From Thermococcus sp. SY098 (lineage in GTDB: Archaea; Methanobacteriota_B; Thermococci; Thermococcales; Thermococcaceae): DNA of 64,000 nucleotides. Below, one piece after another: positions 46,278 to 58,043 of the stretch. The notes beneath the pieces are model-generated. The model was given only the letters and a program-made list of their open reading frames with translations, made no database searches and was not told the DNA's origin. The stretch spans positions 1,702,760 through 1,766,759 of the forward strand of contig NZ_CP141821.1 of the NCBI RefSeq assembly GCF_035621495.1, in the 5' to 3' direction. The number at the start of each line of letters is the position of its first letter. Position 1 is the stretch's first letter. The position numbers were made by a program, and so were the translations under genes.

Positions 46278-47126
46278 TAACATTCCAATGAGATAGAACA
46301 TAAGCTTTGCCCCTGTAAGTGCTGTTATATCTCCCAGTTCGGTTCCAGCAACTTCCATTATGTCAAAACCCACGATCTTCTTTTTTTCAGTAAGCCACTC
46401 CAGTGCTTCTATAACCTCCCAGAATTCTAAACCTCCTGCTTCTGGAGTTCCAGTGGATGGAACCATTGATAGATCAAACACATCGATATCAACTGATACA
46501 TAAACTGGTTCTGGCAGGTTTTTTGCAATTCCTTTAAACTCCTCAACGCTGTATTTTCTTGCGTGGATCCATTTTATATCCTTCTCTTTGGCATATTCGA
46601 CCTCCTCTCTTATGCCGCTCCTTATTCCAAATTCAGCCATGCTCATTCCAAGCTCTGAAATCCTTCTCGCTACACATGCATGGTTCCAAGGATTACCCTC
46701 ATATTCATTTCTCAGATCTAAATGGGCATCAAAAACAATGTAGCTTTTTGGTCTTAGAGCTCTTACCAGAGCGTACGTCATTGAATGCTCCCCGCCCAGC
46801 ATTATGGGCATGGCTTTCGGGTTTGACTCTTTGAGCTCCTTTACTGTTTCTATTATCCTTTTTATTGTCCCAAGGGGATTTCCAGCCACAATTTCCATGT
46901 CCCCAATGTCCGCAATTCTGAGCTCCGATAAATCAACATCATAATCCAGAATGTAGCTCTCAAGATTTATCGTAGCCTGTCTTATTAACGTTGGCCCAAA
47001 TCTTGCCCCAGGCTTATATGAGGTGGTTGAATCAAAAGGCACGCCAAATATTACAAAATCTGCATTTTCAGCATCAACCAATGGTAGAGCGGTTTTTATG
47101 GTTTCATAGGTATAAAAGAATTCCAT
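46269..47126 (-). CDS. speB: Agmatinase-family ureohydrolase
   Basis: A 285-residue binuclear manganese ureohydrolase. Metal motifs GGEHSM (about 118-123), DAHLDL (about 138-143) and SVDIDVFD (about 219-226) are complete. In Thermococcales the enzyme acts on agmatine or, as shown for a relative in Thermococcus kodakarensis, on N1-aminopropylagmatine, releasing urea and spermidine. The neighbour aIF5A needs a spermidine-derived residue, making the pairing meaningful. ATG 47126. Confidence 0.9.
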   Translation of the reverse strand: MEFFYTYETIKTALPLVDAENADFVIFGVPFDSTTSYKPGARFGPTLIRQATINLESYILDYDVDLSELRIADIGDMEIVAGNPLGTIKRIIETVKELKESNPKAMPIMLGGEHSMTYALVRALRPKSYIVFDAHLDLRNEYEGNPWNHACVARRISELGMSMAEFGIRSGIREEVEYAKEKDIKWIHARKYSVEEFKGIAKNLPEPVYVSVDIDVFDLSMVPSTGTPEAGGLEFWEVIEALEWLTEKKKIVGFDIMEVAGTELGDITALTGAKLMFYLIGMLSR

Positions 47127-47207
47127 TCTTACCCACCAAAGAAGAAGTCGAGAATTTTAATTATAAGATTTAGGGTCTGCAAAAATTCAGAAAGGAAAGA
47201 GATTAAG

Positions 47208-47618
47208 TCACTCTCCCTTGATTTTCATAATCTTGACCCTTCCAAGGGTTTCCCAGTACTCAACATTGATGCCCTCTTTAAGCTGGTCTTTGATCTCATC
47301 GTTAACTCCTGTCTCTATGGGAACATCAAACAGTTCATAAGTCTCCATGTCCATGAGCTGAACTGTATCCGGAGTTATCGCAATGATCTGTCCAGTTCTT
47401 TTGTCAATTATCGGAACGTCAACCTCAGCGCTTGTCGGCTTGACTATGCTCCTAACTTTTCCATCGAATACACCAACAGCTTCTATTCTTGCCTTCGCTG
47501 ATCCGTGTTTTCCTGGTGAGGAAACTGTGATGTTCACAATTCTGCATGGTTCTCCGTCAATTATTATATATCTCCCAGGTTTAAGCTTGCTGACCTGGAC
47601 TTTAGTTTTGTCTCCCAT
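47208..47618 (-). CDS. Translation initiation factor aIF5A
   Basis: A 136-residue factor that binds ribosomes and helps translation elongation. It contains [15 protein letters not shown] with the lysine expected to be modified to hypusine or deoxyhypusine, and an OB-fold C-terminus. Spermidine made through the adjacent agmatinase is the donor for this modification. ATG 47618 follows a GGAGG ribosome site (CCTCC at 47628-47632). Confidence 0.95.
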   Translation of the reverse strand: MGDKTKVQVSKLKPGRYIIIDGEPCRIVNITVSSPGKHGSAKARIEAVGVFDGKVRSIVKPTSAEVDVPIIDKRTGQIIAITPDTVQLMDMETYELFDVPIETGVNDEIKDQLKEGINVEYWETLGRVKIMKIKGE

Positions 47619-47683
47619 TTTTCAAACCTCCAATAAGCGTTCTAACTGGATTTATATTTGGCTGTTTAAAAAATTTTTGAAAA

Positions 47684-49190
<1,507 letters not shown>

Positions 49191-49219
49191 TTATCAAAAA
49201 GCAAAAAATAAAAGAAAAA

Positions 49220-49600
49220 TCACTTCTTCACAAGCTTGTATATCTCAACTTTGACGGTGTACTGTCCGCTTGTGGTTGCTTTGTAGTCAATCCTGACCTG
49301 AAACGGATTGGAAGAGGAGTAGAGTAAATTGTTTGTATCTGATTCTGTGATGACATTTCCATTCTCATCGAGTATTGTTATCTTATCAACTATGCCCTCA
49401 CCGCCTGCCTTTATCATATATTTGCCGGGATCAAGGACATGTGAGAGGTAGAAGACATCACCTGTAACACTTTCGCTTTTGACTTCTACAGGAACTTGGG
49501 TGTAAGCGTGGGTGTAGTAGTAGTTCATCCCGAAGACGCTCACTATCCCAAGGACTATGAGTATCAGGAAACCCGTAATGAATTTTTTGATAAGTCCCAT
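49220..49600 (-). CDS. Small membrane-anchored protein of unknown function
   Basis: A 126-residue protein with one N-terminal membrane helix (FITGFLILIVLGIVSVFGM) and an exterior beta-rich domain with VSHVLDPGKYMIKAGGEGIVDKI-like strands, resembling a single beta-sandwich. ATG 49600 follows GAGGAGGTGAAA. It is the last gene of the island's minus-strand operon. No family recognised. Its base composition is close to the host, unlike the next genes. Confidence 0.6.
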   Translation of the reverse strand: MGLIKKFITGFLILIVLGIVSVFGMNYYYTHAYTQVPVEVKSESVTGDVFYLSHVLDPGKYMIKAGGEGIVDKITILDENGNVITESDTNNLLYSSSNPFQVRIDYKATTSGQYTVKVEIYKLVKK

Positions 49601-49613
49601 TTTTTCACCTCCT

Positions 49614-50357
49614 CTACTTCTTTTCAAGTTCGACTATCTTCACAGCATCTGCAAACTCCTTGGGGGTGATGTTTCCAGAGAGAGCCTTCAGCAGATCTTT
49701 ACTTGACACTGAAATGCTAACGTTTCTCTCGCCGAGATAGATAATCTCAACCCTCTCCACCCAGGGAGCGTCCTCCAGTACAGCAAGGCTCATCCTGGCG
49801 TAGTCCCTCCAGAAGGAGTCCTCCCCAGCCAGGTACTCAAGGGAAACACTCGCGGTATCGTTCGTGACAGTTACGTTGTGCACGAGGACATCGAAGAGGC
49901 CCAAGTCGGTCTCTATCCTGAACTCCGGTCTCCTTATGTCTTCAAAGAGCGGGTTGTCAAAGTCGCCGTTTTCTATTGAGATGGCCAGAATAGGCTCGTC
50001 CCCGAAGTATGCCTCCACCCTGATGTTCTCGGAGCCGTTTTCGCGGGCCTTCTCCGCGAGGGTGTAGAGGGCACCAGGAAGGCTCCCGTCGATGACGCTC
50101 GTCTCGAATTGTATAACCGTCCAGTTGCCGGAGCTAACCACGCTGACGTTCCCGGCCAAATCCTCGCCCGAGGTTTCCGTTCCACTGGAGGACGGGGTTT
50201 CGATGGTGCTGGAAGTCTCTCCGGGGTTGTTCGTCACGTTCTTGGCGGTGTCTATGAGTTGTTCAGGGCTTAGGTTGTCGGGAATCTGGAAGTCCCAGTT
50301 GAGGTACAGGTAGGCACCCGCGATTAGGAGGAGTACCAGGAGAAGCTTTCCCTTCAT
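49614..50357 (-). CDS. Secreted or membrane-anchored protein, island gene
   Basis: A 247-residue protein with an N-terminal hydrophobic segment (LLLVLLLIAGAYLYL), a Thr/Ser/Glu-rich linker (about residues 38-65) and a C-terminal domain of alternating strands and helices (residues about 70-245). There are no Cys residues. High GC and GC-rich codons set it apart from genes outside 49.6-53.5 kb. ATG 50357 overlaps the next gene's stop by four bases. The function is unknown. Confidence 0.6.
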   Translation of the reverse strand: MKGKLLLVLLLIAGAYLYLNWDFQIPDNLSPEQLIDTAKNVTNNPGETSSTIETPSSSGTETSGEDLAGNVSVVSSGNWTVIQFETSVIDGSLPGALYTLAEKARENGSENIRVEAYFGDEPILAISIENGDFDNPLFEDIRRPEFRIETDLGLFDVLVHNVTVTNDTASVSLEYLAGEDSFWRDYARMSLAVLEDAPWVERVEIIYLGERNVSISVSSKDLLKALSGNITPKEFADAVKIVELEKK

Positions 50358-51760
50358 ATTACCCCCTCCTCGAAGAGTTTGTTGATGTAGAACCTCACCC
50401 TAGCCTCCTGGTCTCTAAAGTCGCCTTTGGAGTTCCTGTCTATCATGTTGACCCTGTGCATCCCCATGGTGGTGTCCCTCATTTCGTCGATCGTGTTCCT
50501 GATGATGTCGCGGTACTTCATACCCGCCTTCTTGTAGCGGACGGCAATCTCTGCAGTCCTTTCAAACTCCCACCTGTAGTCCTGAGCGAGGGTCTTCTTT
50601 ATTGCCACGCCCATCGAGTTGAGAACCACCTCTATCGGCTTCGTCTCGACCTTCGATGGAACGGCGTTCTTGTAGGGAGATATTGCCTTCTCGCGGTTCT
50701 CTATATCGGACATGCCGTTGTAGAGCGAGGCACTCCTCTCGTCCACGTGCAGGTCTTTGGCGGTCTTCTTTACCATCTCATCGTCTGAGAAGACGTTGAC
50801 GTCCTTGTCGGCCTTGAAGTAGTCCTTGAAAAGCCCCAATGGTTTGGGAAGGTAGTTTGCCACCTGATCGATGAAGGTATCGAGGGCCTTGTTGCCGTAG
50901 TATTTGGCCTTCCAGCCAAGGGCCGAGCCCTCTCTAGAATAGTCCGGGTTTGAGTTGACTACCCTGACGACCTCTCCCTTCGGCGTTTTGATGACCACGA
51001 AGCTTCCCCATTTCTCACCGAGTCCCTTGAGCCCCTCGTTGGTCTCTTCCATCCGTTTGGCGGCCTCGGGACTCAGGCCATTGGAAGAGCCCCCCTGGTT
51101 TTCGGGAACGTTGACGGAAGCGTTAACCGGAACCCTTACAGTGCTGTTGGGTATCCTGCTCAGATACATGTTGAGCAGAACCGGGGCAAGGGCTTCGAGG
51201 TTGCAGGCGTTCGTCCCCTCATTGTAAGATGCCTCCGCGGTTACCCAGTAGTGGTCGTTAACCAGAGCTACATAGGTGTGTTCAATCGACGTGAACCCGC
51301 GGCCATCAAAGTACTTTTTGGTATACACAAACTTGAGGTCAGCGTAGTCAGGCCCCTCGCTGAACTCGTAGTGGTAAGATATTGTCCCCTTCTTCTCATT
51401 GCTCCAGAAGCCTATGAGATCCTCCTCCCTGTCGGTGTAGTTCTTTCCCCGCTTGAGGAACCACCTAAACTGCTCTACGGCTTCGTTGTCTGTGTAGTAT
51501 GTGACCATGACCTCGAGGTAGTTGGTAACTTCCGGGTTATGGTTGACGCACATAAAGTCCTGGTAGAAGTTGATGTAGTTCGAATCCGGGCGGCCACCCC
51601 CACCGTTGCTGAAGGTGAGTATCAGACCGAGGGATTTAGCTTCTTCCTTAGTTATCGAGGGCAACTGATCCGGAAACTTTTCCGCTGAAACAACTGTGCC
51701 GGCCAGCATTAAAGCTCCCAAGAGGAGACCAGCTAAGGCACTCGCCAAAACTCTGCTCAT
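50354..51760 (-). CDS. Secreted protein of unknown function, island gene
   Basis: A 468-residue protein with a signal peptide (ALAGLLLGALMLAGTVVSA). The first half has Trp/Tyr-rich beta strands, such as NHYWVTAEASYNEG-like sequence, and two Cys; the second half (from residue about 230) is charged and helical. No known domain is visible. The gene is GC-rich with GC-rich codons. It overlaps both neighbours by four bases, so the four genes 49614-53463 are tightly linked. Confidence 0.6.
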   Translation of the reverse strand: MSRVLASALAGLLLGALMLAGTVVSAEKFPDQLPSITKEEAKSLGLILTFSNGGGGRPDSNYINFYQDFMCVNHNPEVTNYLEVMVTYYTDNEAVEQFRWFLKRGKNYTDREEDLIGFWSNEKKGTISYHYEFSEGPDYADLKFVYTKKYFDGRGFTSIEHTYVALVNDHYWVTAEASYNEGTNACNLEALAPVLLNMYLSRIPNSTVRVPVNASVNVPENQGGSSNGLSPEAAKRMEETNEGLKGLGEKWGSFVVIKTPKGEVVRVVNSNPDYSREGSALGWKAKYYGNKALDTFIDQVANYLPKPLGLFKDYFKADKDVNVFSDDEMVKKTAKDLHVDERSASLYNGMSDIENREKAISPYKNAVPSKVETKPIEVVLNSMGVAIKKTLAQDYRWEFERTAEIAVRYKKAGMKYRDIIRNTIDEMRDTTMGMHRVNMIDRNSKGDFRDQEARVRFYINKLFEEGVI

Positions 51761-53463
51761 TGTTTTTTCCTCCTGAAGAACACTATTGGGAGGAGTGCGA
51801 GCGCCACAATCCCACCCGGCCCGCAGGTAAAGCTTATCGAATGACTGCTGCTAGTCTCTGTGCCTCCAGTGTTTGACGTCAAGGATGGTGTGGAATAGGT
51901 TGCCTGAGAGCTTGACTCCGGGGAGGTGGATGACGATGGGCTGGAGCTCTGGGTACCACCTGAAGAGCTGCCCTCCGCGTGAGTCTCAGTCTGGTTGCAG
52001 GTTTCTTTAACATGGAAGTACTCGGTCGGATGATCGTGCACCCAAACATCCACCGGGGCGACCTTGTACCACTCCCACGTTGGGAGGTCGTCGAACTCAA
52101 ATGCCCCCTCAAAGCTGGCCTCGGAGTAGAAAGGCACCTTCACAAACTTCACGTCGTCCTTTCTTAGATCCACGAAGTTCGGAACCCATGCAGCCAGCTC
52201 TCCGCCCTGCTCGACGTGGTGGACGTCGCAGCCTGCAAATTCCATCTCCGGGCCGAGTTTCAGGAGCCTGTCCGGGGGAAGGAAGATAACAAAGCCGTTT
52301 CCGGCCCGAGCTATATACCGGCTGTGGGGCTGGACGTCGTAGTAGACCTTTAGGATGTCCCCCGAGGGGGACATCTTGACGAGCGGGTCAAAGAAAACGT
52401 AGTTCCCGTCATCGGCGAGGGCAAAGCCCGCCGGGGACTGTCCATCACGGAGGGTCGTGTTCCAGAAGCCGCTCCAGAGGATGTTGCCCGTTTTGTCGAG
52501 CTTCACCCAGATCGATGCTCCGCCATCGTACTTCCCGGGAAGACCGTTCGTGTAGAGCCACCCGTCTGGGACGCTGTAAAGCATCGGCCTTCCGCCGGAG
52601 AGGGTGTTGAAGCCTCCCATCTTCCAGAGCTCAGCTCCATCCACTGCCTGTCTGTACTCCTTAACCCATTTCGGCTTTCCAGTTTCGGGATCTATGGCCA
52701 GGAATCCAAGGTCTGGACCTCCGGGAGAGGAGTACGCTATCAGCACCTCGTCTCCATTGAAGCTCACCGCCTGGATATGCTCGTGCAGACTTTCCCTGCC
52801 GTAGATGTGAATCCACTCCAGGTTCCCGGAGGAGTCGAACTTCACCGCCCCTATTGCGAGGGCGGAAGCTATGTGATCGTGATCGTAGGGGTCGTCCGGG
52901 TTTTTATGGTGCATGTGCGCATAAAGGGGAGCGACCACTATGACCCCGTCACCGGTGGGCTGAACCCTGATGCCCGAATAGCCACCTGCGGAGTTCTTGA
53001 ATGCCCTTATCCAGATCGGGTTTCCAGAGAAGTCGAACTTGACGAGAGTGAAGAGCGGATCTCCTCTAATCCAGTCGTCTGGATAAGGTATGTTAACGAC
53101 GCCGTTTGTCATTAATACGACGTAGATGCCGTCCTTTCCAACGGCGATGTCTTGTATCATCTGAGACTGCCCGTAGGGGAGGTTAAGGGGAAGTTTCTGA
53201 CTGAGGCTGAAGTTCTTTGACCAGAGGACTTCACCCATGGGCGAGAGGTGTATCAGCACAGCCAGTCCAGCCCCGTGGCTCCCTAAGAGGTAGTAGTCCC
53301 CCCCATTCCCCGAGACGAATGCCACCGGGTTGTAGGGACTGTCGAACATAGTTTTATCCCGCTGAACCTCGTAGATAACCTCCCACGCGTCCGATGAGCT
53401 AACGAAGGGTAGGAATAAGCTCGAGATTATGAAGAGCGCAATCAAAACCTTAAGTTTTCTCAT
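51757..53463 (-). CDS. Secreted beta-propeller-like protein with CGP-CTERM tail, island gene
   Basis: A 568-residue protein. A signal peptide (VLIALFIISSLFLPFVSS) is followed by repeated strand patterns of the type GxxxWxKxF / W-I-H-I-Y that look like PQQ-type propeller blades (about residues 30-420). Then comes a Ser/Thr-rich linker (about 495-545) and CGPGGIVALALLPIVFFRRK, a CGP-CTERM surface anchor. It likely sits on the outside of the cell as a binding or assembly protein. ATG 53463 follows ATAGGTGG. Confidence 0.72.
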   Translation of the reverse strand: MRKLKVLIALFIISSLFLPFVSSSDAWEVIYEVQRDKTMFDSPYNPVAFVSGNGGDYYLLGSHGAGLAVLIHLSPMGEVLWSKNFSLSQKLPLNLPYGQSQMIQDIAVGKDGIYVVLMTNGVVNIPYPDDWIRGDPLFTLVKFDFSGNPIWIRAFKNSAGGYSGIRVQPTGDGVIVVAPLYAHMHHKNPDDPYDHDHIASALAIGAVKFDSSGNLEWIHIYGRESLHEHIQAVSFNGDEVLIAYSSPGGPDLGFLAIDPETGKPKWVKEYRQAVDGAELWKMGGFNTLSGGRPMLYSVPDGWLYTNGLPGKYDGGASIWVKLDKTGNILWSGFWNTTLRDGQSPAGFALADDGNYVFFDPLVKMSPSGDILKVYYDVQPHSRYIARAGNGFVIFLPPDRLLKLGPEMEFAGCDVHHVEQGGELAAWVPNFVDLRKDDVKFVKVPFYSEASFEGAFEFDDLPTWEWYKVAPVDVWVHDHPTEYFHVKETCNQTETHAEGSSSGGTQSSSPSSSTSPESSSQATYSTPSLTSNTGGTETSSSHSISFTCGPGGIVALALLPIVFFRRKKQ

Positions 53464-53495
53464 TTTTTCCACCTATCCTCTTCCTGTTATCCACT

Positions 53496-53600
53496 TCATG
53501 ACTTTTCATCCGGCCCATAGAAAAAGTCCCAGGTAGCTAAAAAGAAAAGCCCCAGGAGCGGGCCAAAAACGTGAAAACCTGTGAGAGGTTCTTCAGACAT
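53496..53600 (-). CDS. Very small membrane protein with LTGFHVxGPLxG motif
   Basis: A 34-residue frame from ATG 53600 to TGA 53498-53496, with one hydrophobic helix ending in charged residues. It starts with LTGFHVFGPLLG, matching LTGFHVSGPLIG in the next gene at 53709, so the two are related. GAGGGATG lies eight bases before the start, and GTATAAAAAGG (53643-53653, minus strand) is a good TATA box at the right distance. It was probably missed by length cut-offs. Its role is unknown. Confidence 0.6.
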   Translation of the reverse strand: MSEEPLTGFHVFGPLLGLFFLATWDFFYGPDEKS

Positions 53601-53642
53601 TTTTCATCCCTCAACGTTAAGGCTCTCTTTATCCGGATACCC

Positions 53643-53653
53643 CTTTTTATACT
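53643..53653 (-). promoter_or_regulatory. TATA box for the small gene / propeller operon
   Basis: GTATAAAAAGG read on the minus strand. Start of transcription would be near 53620, 20 bases before the 34-residue gene. It may also serve the operon from 53463 downwards. Confidence 0.5.
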
Positions 53654-53708
53654 GCTCCTTCATGGGTTTTACTTCCTATGAAATTCTTCCCTGAAAGTCC
53701 TGTCCTTC

Positions 53709-54119
53709 TTAGAACTCTTCATCCTCCTCTCCCCAGTCGTCGTTAAAGAAGCTGTCCTCGTGCTCCGATGAAGTTTTGACCACAGCTATTTTTCCTCCTT
53801 GCGCTCTTAGCAGCTTGAGAGAAAGCCACAGACCGAGAATAAAGAATGCACCTCCAATGTATATAGCGAGGTTTGGGAGGAACATCGTGCCTATGAGGTA
53901 GCCAACACCGCCAAAGGTCAGGCTCGTTATCCCCACGACTATGAGTTTGAGCATGAGCTTTAGAATAAGCCAGAGCAGTAGTATCAAGCCGAGGATTATT
54001 GCAACGCCGATGAGAGGTCCACTCACGTGAAACCCCGTTAGATATCTATCATCCTCCTGACAAAGTGCGCTCGGCAGAGAGCTCATAAAAAGCCCTGCTA
54101 CCATCAGATATTTATTCAT
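53709..54119 (-). CDS. Small membrane protein of unknown function, island gene
   Basis: A 136-residue protein with an N-terminal hydrophobic segment (YLMVAGLFMSSLPSALC, possibly a signal), then LTGFHVSGPLIGVAIILGLILLLWLIL and two further helices (VVGITSLTFGGVGYLIGTMF; IYIGGAFFILGLWLSLKLL), ending in an acidic tail (EDSFFNDDWGEEDEEF). ATG 54119 follows GGTGGTGAAG. It is closely related at one motif to the 34-residue gene next to it. Function unknown. Confidence 0.6.
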   Translation of the reverse strand: MNKYLMVAGLFMSSLPSALCQEDDRYLTGFHVSGPLIGVAIILGLILLLWLILKLMLKLIVVGITSLTFGGVGYLIGTMFLPNLAIYIGGAFFILGLWLSLKLLRAQGGKIAVVKTSSEHEDSFFNDDWGEEDEEF

Positions 54120-54664
54120 ACCTTCACCACCTTTCAAAACCATCCCGCAGAAAAGAAAAGCGAGACAGGTTTTGCTTTTTATCCATTTTATTTTTTACAT
54201 GTTACATGTTTGGGTTAATATACTTTTCTGTCTTTGATAAGATACTGTTAGGATTAGGCAGTTTGAGTTATATGTAAGTTTTTGTTAACACTTCAGAAAA
54301 GGGGAGATGAGAGCTGAAATCATCCTATACTGCTGATTTTCAGTCTTAAAATCTTTTCACTGGAATAAAATTCGAGCAGAAAAGAGGATAACCACACTGG
54401 TGCAAAAAACCAGCGGGAGCTGTAAAAACTCCTCGCAGTCAAAAAACGGAGGAATTTCATCACAGTTGATGAAGCTGTAATAAAAAATTAATGGTGAGAA
54501 TGTTGAGAGCAAGGAAGTGTGTTGAACACTGATTTGGGACTGTTAAGGAGCGGGTAAGCGCTTTTGAAATAATTTCAGGAGTAATGACTGCAGGGAGAGT
54601 TCACTGGTTTGTTTTCTTGTTTCCTTTTTGTCAGAATTCTTTTTAATATGGTCATTAGTTCATA
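54120..54664. other. Gene-poor region at the right end of the island
   Basis: 545 bp with no intact gene. It holds a transposase remnant (54440-54520). The rest is AT-rich with no clear promoter for the island genes, except possible AT boxes near 54205-54240. It seems to be decayed DNA at the island edge. Confidence 0.5.
54440..54520 (+). pseudogene. Remnant of an insertion-sequence transposase
   Basis: One plus-strand frame reads RRNFITVDEAVIKN (54447-54488) and then, after a short gap and frame change, NVESKEVC (54499-54519). This order, with FxxVDExxIK first and VESKE next, resembles the first catalytic Asp region of DDE transposases of the IS6-like type that is common in Thermococcales. 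Stops and frame breaks surround it, so it is dead. No terminal repeats were found. Confidence 0.4.
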
Positions 54665-56391
<1,727 letters not shown>

Positions 56392-56419
56392 TTTTCCCAC
56401 CCATTTACTTTTGAGCCAA

Positions 56420-56432
56420 TAGGTATATATAA
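56420..56432 (+). promoter_or_regulatory. TATA box for the phosphoesterase gene
   Basis: GGTATATATAATG at 56421-56433 is a strong TATA box. The predicted start of transcription is near 56450, almost at the ATG 56455, suggesting a leaderless or short-leader mRNA. Confidence 0.55.
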
Positions 56433-56454
56433 TGCTCCCTTGAAGTTTGAAGAG

Positions 56455-57045
56455 ATGAGACTCAATTTACCCAACTTTCTGAGAAGGCAAAAAATCCCAG
56501 ATATCCTGCTTAGAAGGGATGAGAAGAAGATCATGCATATAAGTGATACTCCAGACAACATCTATGTGTTTCTTCTCAATCTTATTGAAAAGACGAAGCC
56601 GGATTACATAATACATACTGGTGATTTAGTTGACAACATAAAGCTTGAAAGAAGGCCAGAGCTCAGGGAGCGGTACGAGAAATCTCTAATTGAACTCCTT
56701 CACATACTTGAAAATTCAAAAGCTGAAGTCTACATTGTGCCTGGAAACGAGGATGATGTATCCATACTAAGGAAACGTACTGCCCGCTCTAAAATAGTCC
56801 CACCGGGAACCATTATTGAGATAGAGGGAGTAAAGCTTGCAGTTGGCCACAGGTACAGCGATGTTGCTGAAATTAACAACGTGGATTTTAGGCTCTATGG
56901 ACATAATTTTCGGCTGATCCCCAAAGGTATAAACGGGGTTCTCAGAATAAATTTCATCTTGCTGCCCAGCAAAAGGGTAGTAGGGATTAAATACCCAGAT
57001 GGTACAAATTTTGAGAGAGGATATAGGTTAATGAGGGGAATGTAA
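56455..57045 (+). CDS. Metallophosphoesterase (calcineurin-like)
   Basis: A 196-residue hydrolase. IMHISDTPDN (about 27-36), IIHTGDLVDN (about 52-61), YIVPGNEDD (about 94-102) and AVGHRY / YGHNF are the metal-binding motifs of the fold; the first Asp-His motif is changed (SDTPDN in place of SDxHG), and GNED replaces GNHD. The substrate is unknown. ATG 56455 is chosen; the longer frame from 56290 overlaps the other gene. Its stop overlaps the next start. Confidence 0.78.
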   Translation: MRLNLPNFLRRQKIPDILLRRDEKKIMHISDTPDNIYVFLLNLIEKTKPDYIIHTGDLVDNIKLERRPELRERYEKSLIELLHILENSKAEVYIVPGNEDDVSILRKRTARSKIVPPGTIIEIEGVKLAVGHRYSDVAEINNVDFRLYGHNFRLIPKGINGVLRINFILLPSKRVVGIKYPDGTNFERGYRLMRGM

Positions 57046-58043
57046 TGAGGTTGCTTAGATTTGGGCCATCCCTCGTGTTTGTAAGAGGAGAAAAGCTCGA
57101 TGAACTGGAGCGTTTTATTGAAAACTTTTTCGATGCAGAGAGAATGTCGGTAAATGAGGCACTTAAGGAAAGCTGGGAATTTGAGACTATAGTGGTGCCA
57201 ACGCTGAGCGAGGAGTGGAAGACATACATAGAGAACCCAAACCAGGAAGCATTTTTGGTAAGAATGAGGTGTGACAGCGTTTTAAAAGAGCTTTTTAACT
57301 CAAAGGCACCTGTGGAGAGGATAAATCTCGGTCCACATATAATTCTGTTCAGAGTGCCAAAAGGGTCCAAAAATGCTGAAACTCTTCTCGCAAGCCGCTA
57401 TAATGGAGAGCTTGTAACATTAATTGAGGGTATAGAAAAGGGCGAGGAAAGAGACACCCTGCTGGTGCTTACAGAGAAAAAGCTGAACACCCCTATAGGA
57501 CTTGAGGACATTAAAGCTTCCCTGCTGTTTAAAAAAGATTTTGTGAAGTTTTACAAGACCCTGAGCATAGATCTCCCAGTTATAATGCACAAGGTTCTTC
57601 CAGAAGGCTGGAATGAAATAACGATTCGCCTTTATGACAACATGAAGAGGTATGAGGAGAACATTGAAAGGCTTCTCCTTGTTCTTGAGGACTTGGATTT
57701 AGGATATGCCGTAAGTGAAGGATGGGACTGGGACTACCCAAGGCCGTTCATGCGTATAAGAGTATATAAGATCAAGCTGATAACATGGGAGGATCCTTTA
57801 AGAATTAAATTCCTTTTGAAGGGGCTTGAATATAGGGGCTATAAACGTCTTGCTGATATCGATGTTTTTGTGGAGGGTAAAAAGCTTCATTGGATTGATG
57901 TGGCGGAAAAACATGAATCTAAGTTTGAACTTGCTAAAGCGGCAAGGGAGGAGCTTGAGAGATTGCTAAGTGAGGATGTGAAAAAGAAGTTGCATAAAAT
58001 TGAAGCTAAGCTTTTACAAGGGGGAGCTCATCAGCAGAAATGA
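57045..58043 (+). CDS. Conserved protein of unknown function
   Basis: A 332-residue soluble protein beginning MRLLRFGPSLVFVRG. It has no membrane helix and no recognised catalytic motif. A Trp/Asp-rich part, SEGWDWDYPRPFMRIRVYKI (about 225-244), and a C-terminal helical stretch are visible. ATG 57045 overlaps the preceding stop by one base, so it is co-transcribed with the phosphoesterase. Its last 38 bp overlap the end of a convergent DUF257 gene. Confidence 0.55.
   Translation: MRLLRFGPSLVFVRGEKLDELERFIENFFDAERMSVNEALKESWEFETIVVPTLSEEWKTYIENPNQEAFLVRMRCDSVLKELFNSKAPVERINLGPHIILFRVPKGSKNAETLLASRYNGELVTLIEGIEKGEERDTLLVLTEKKLNTPIGLEDIKASLLFKKDFVKFYKTLSIDLPVIMHKVLPEGWNEITIRLYDNMKRYEENIERLLLVLEDLDLGYAVSEGWDWDYPRPFMRIRVYKIKLITWEDPLRIKFLLKGLEYRGYKRLADIDVFVEGKKLHWIDVAEKHESKFELAKAAREELERLLSEDVKKKLHKIEAKLLQGGAHQQK

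Noticed and set aside
50955-51688. Long plus-strand frames opposite the GC-rich island genes
   Set aside because: They arise from lack of stops in GC-rich DNA opposite genes with good ribosome sites, signal peptides and four-base overlaps. Their amino-acid content looks random.
53604-53663. A 19-residue minus-strand frame (MKEQYKKGYPDK...) before the 34-residue gene
   Set aside because: The TATA box for the next gene lies inside it, and no ribosome site stands before it. It is more likely promoter DNA.
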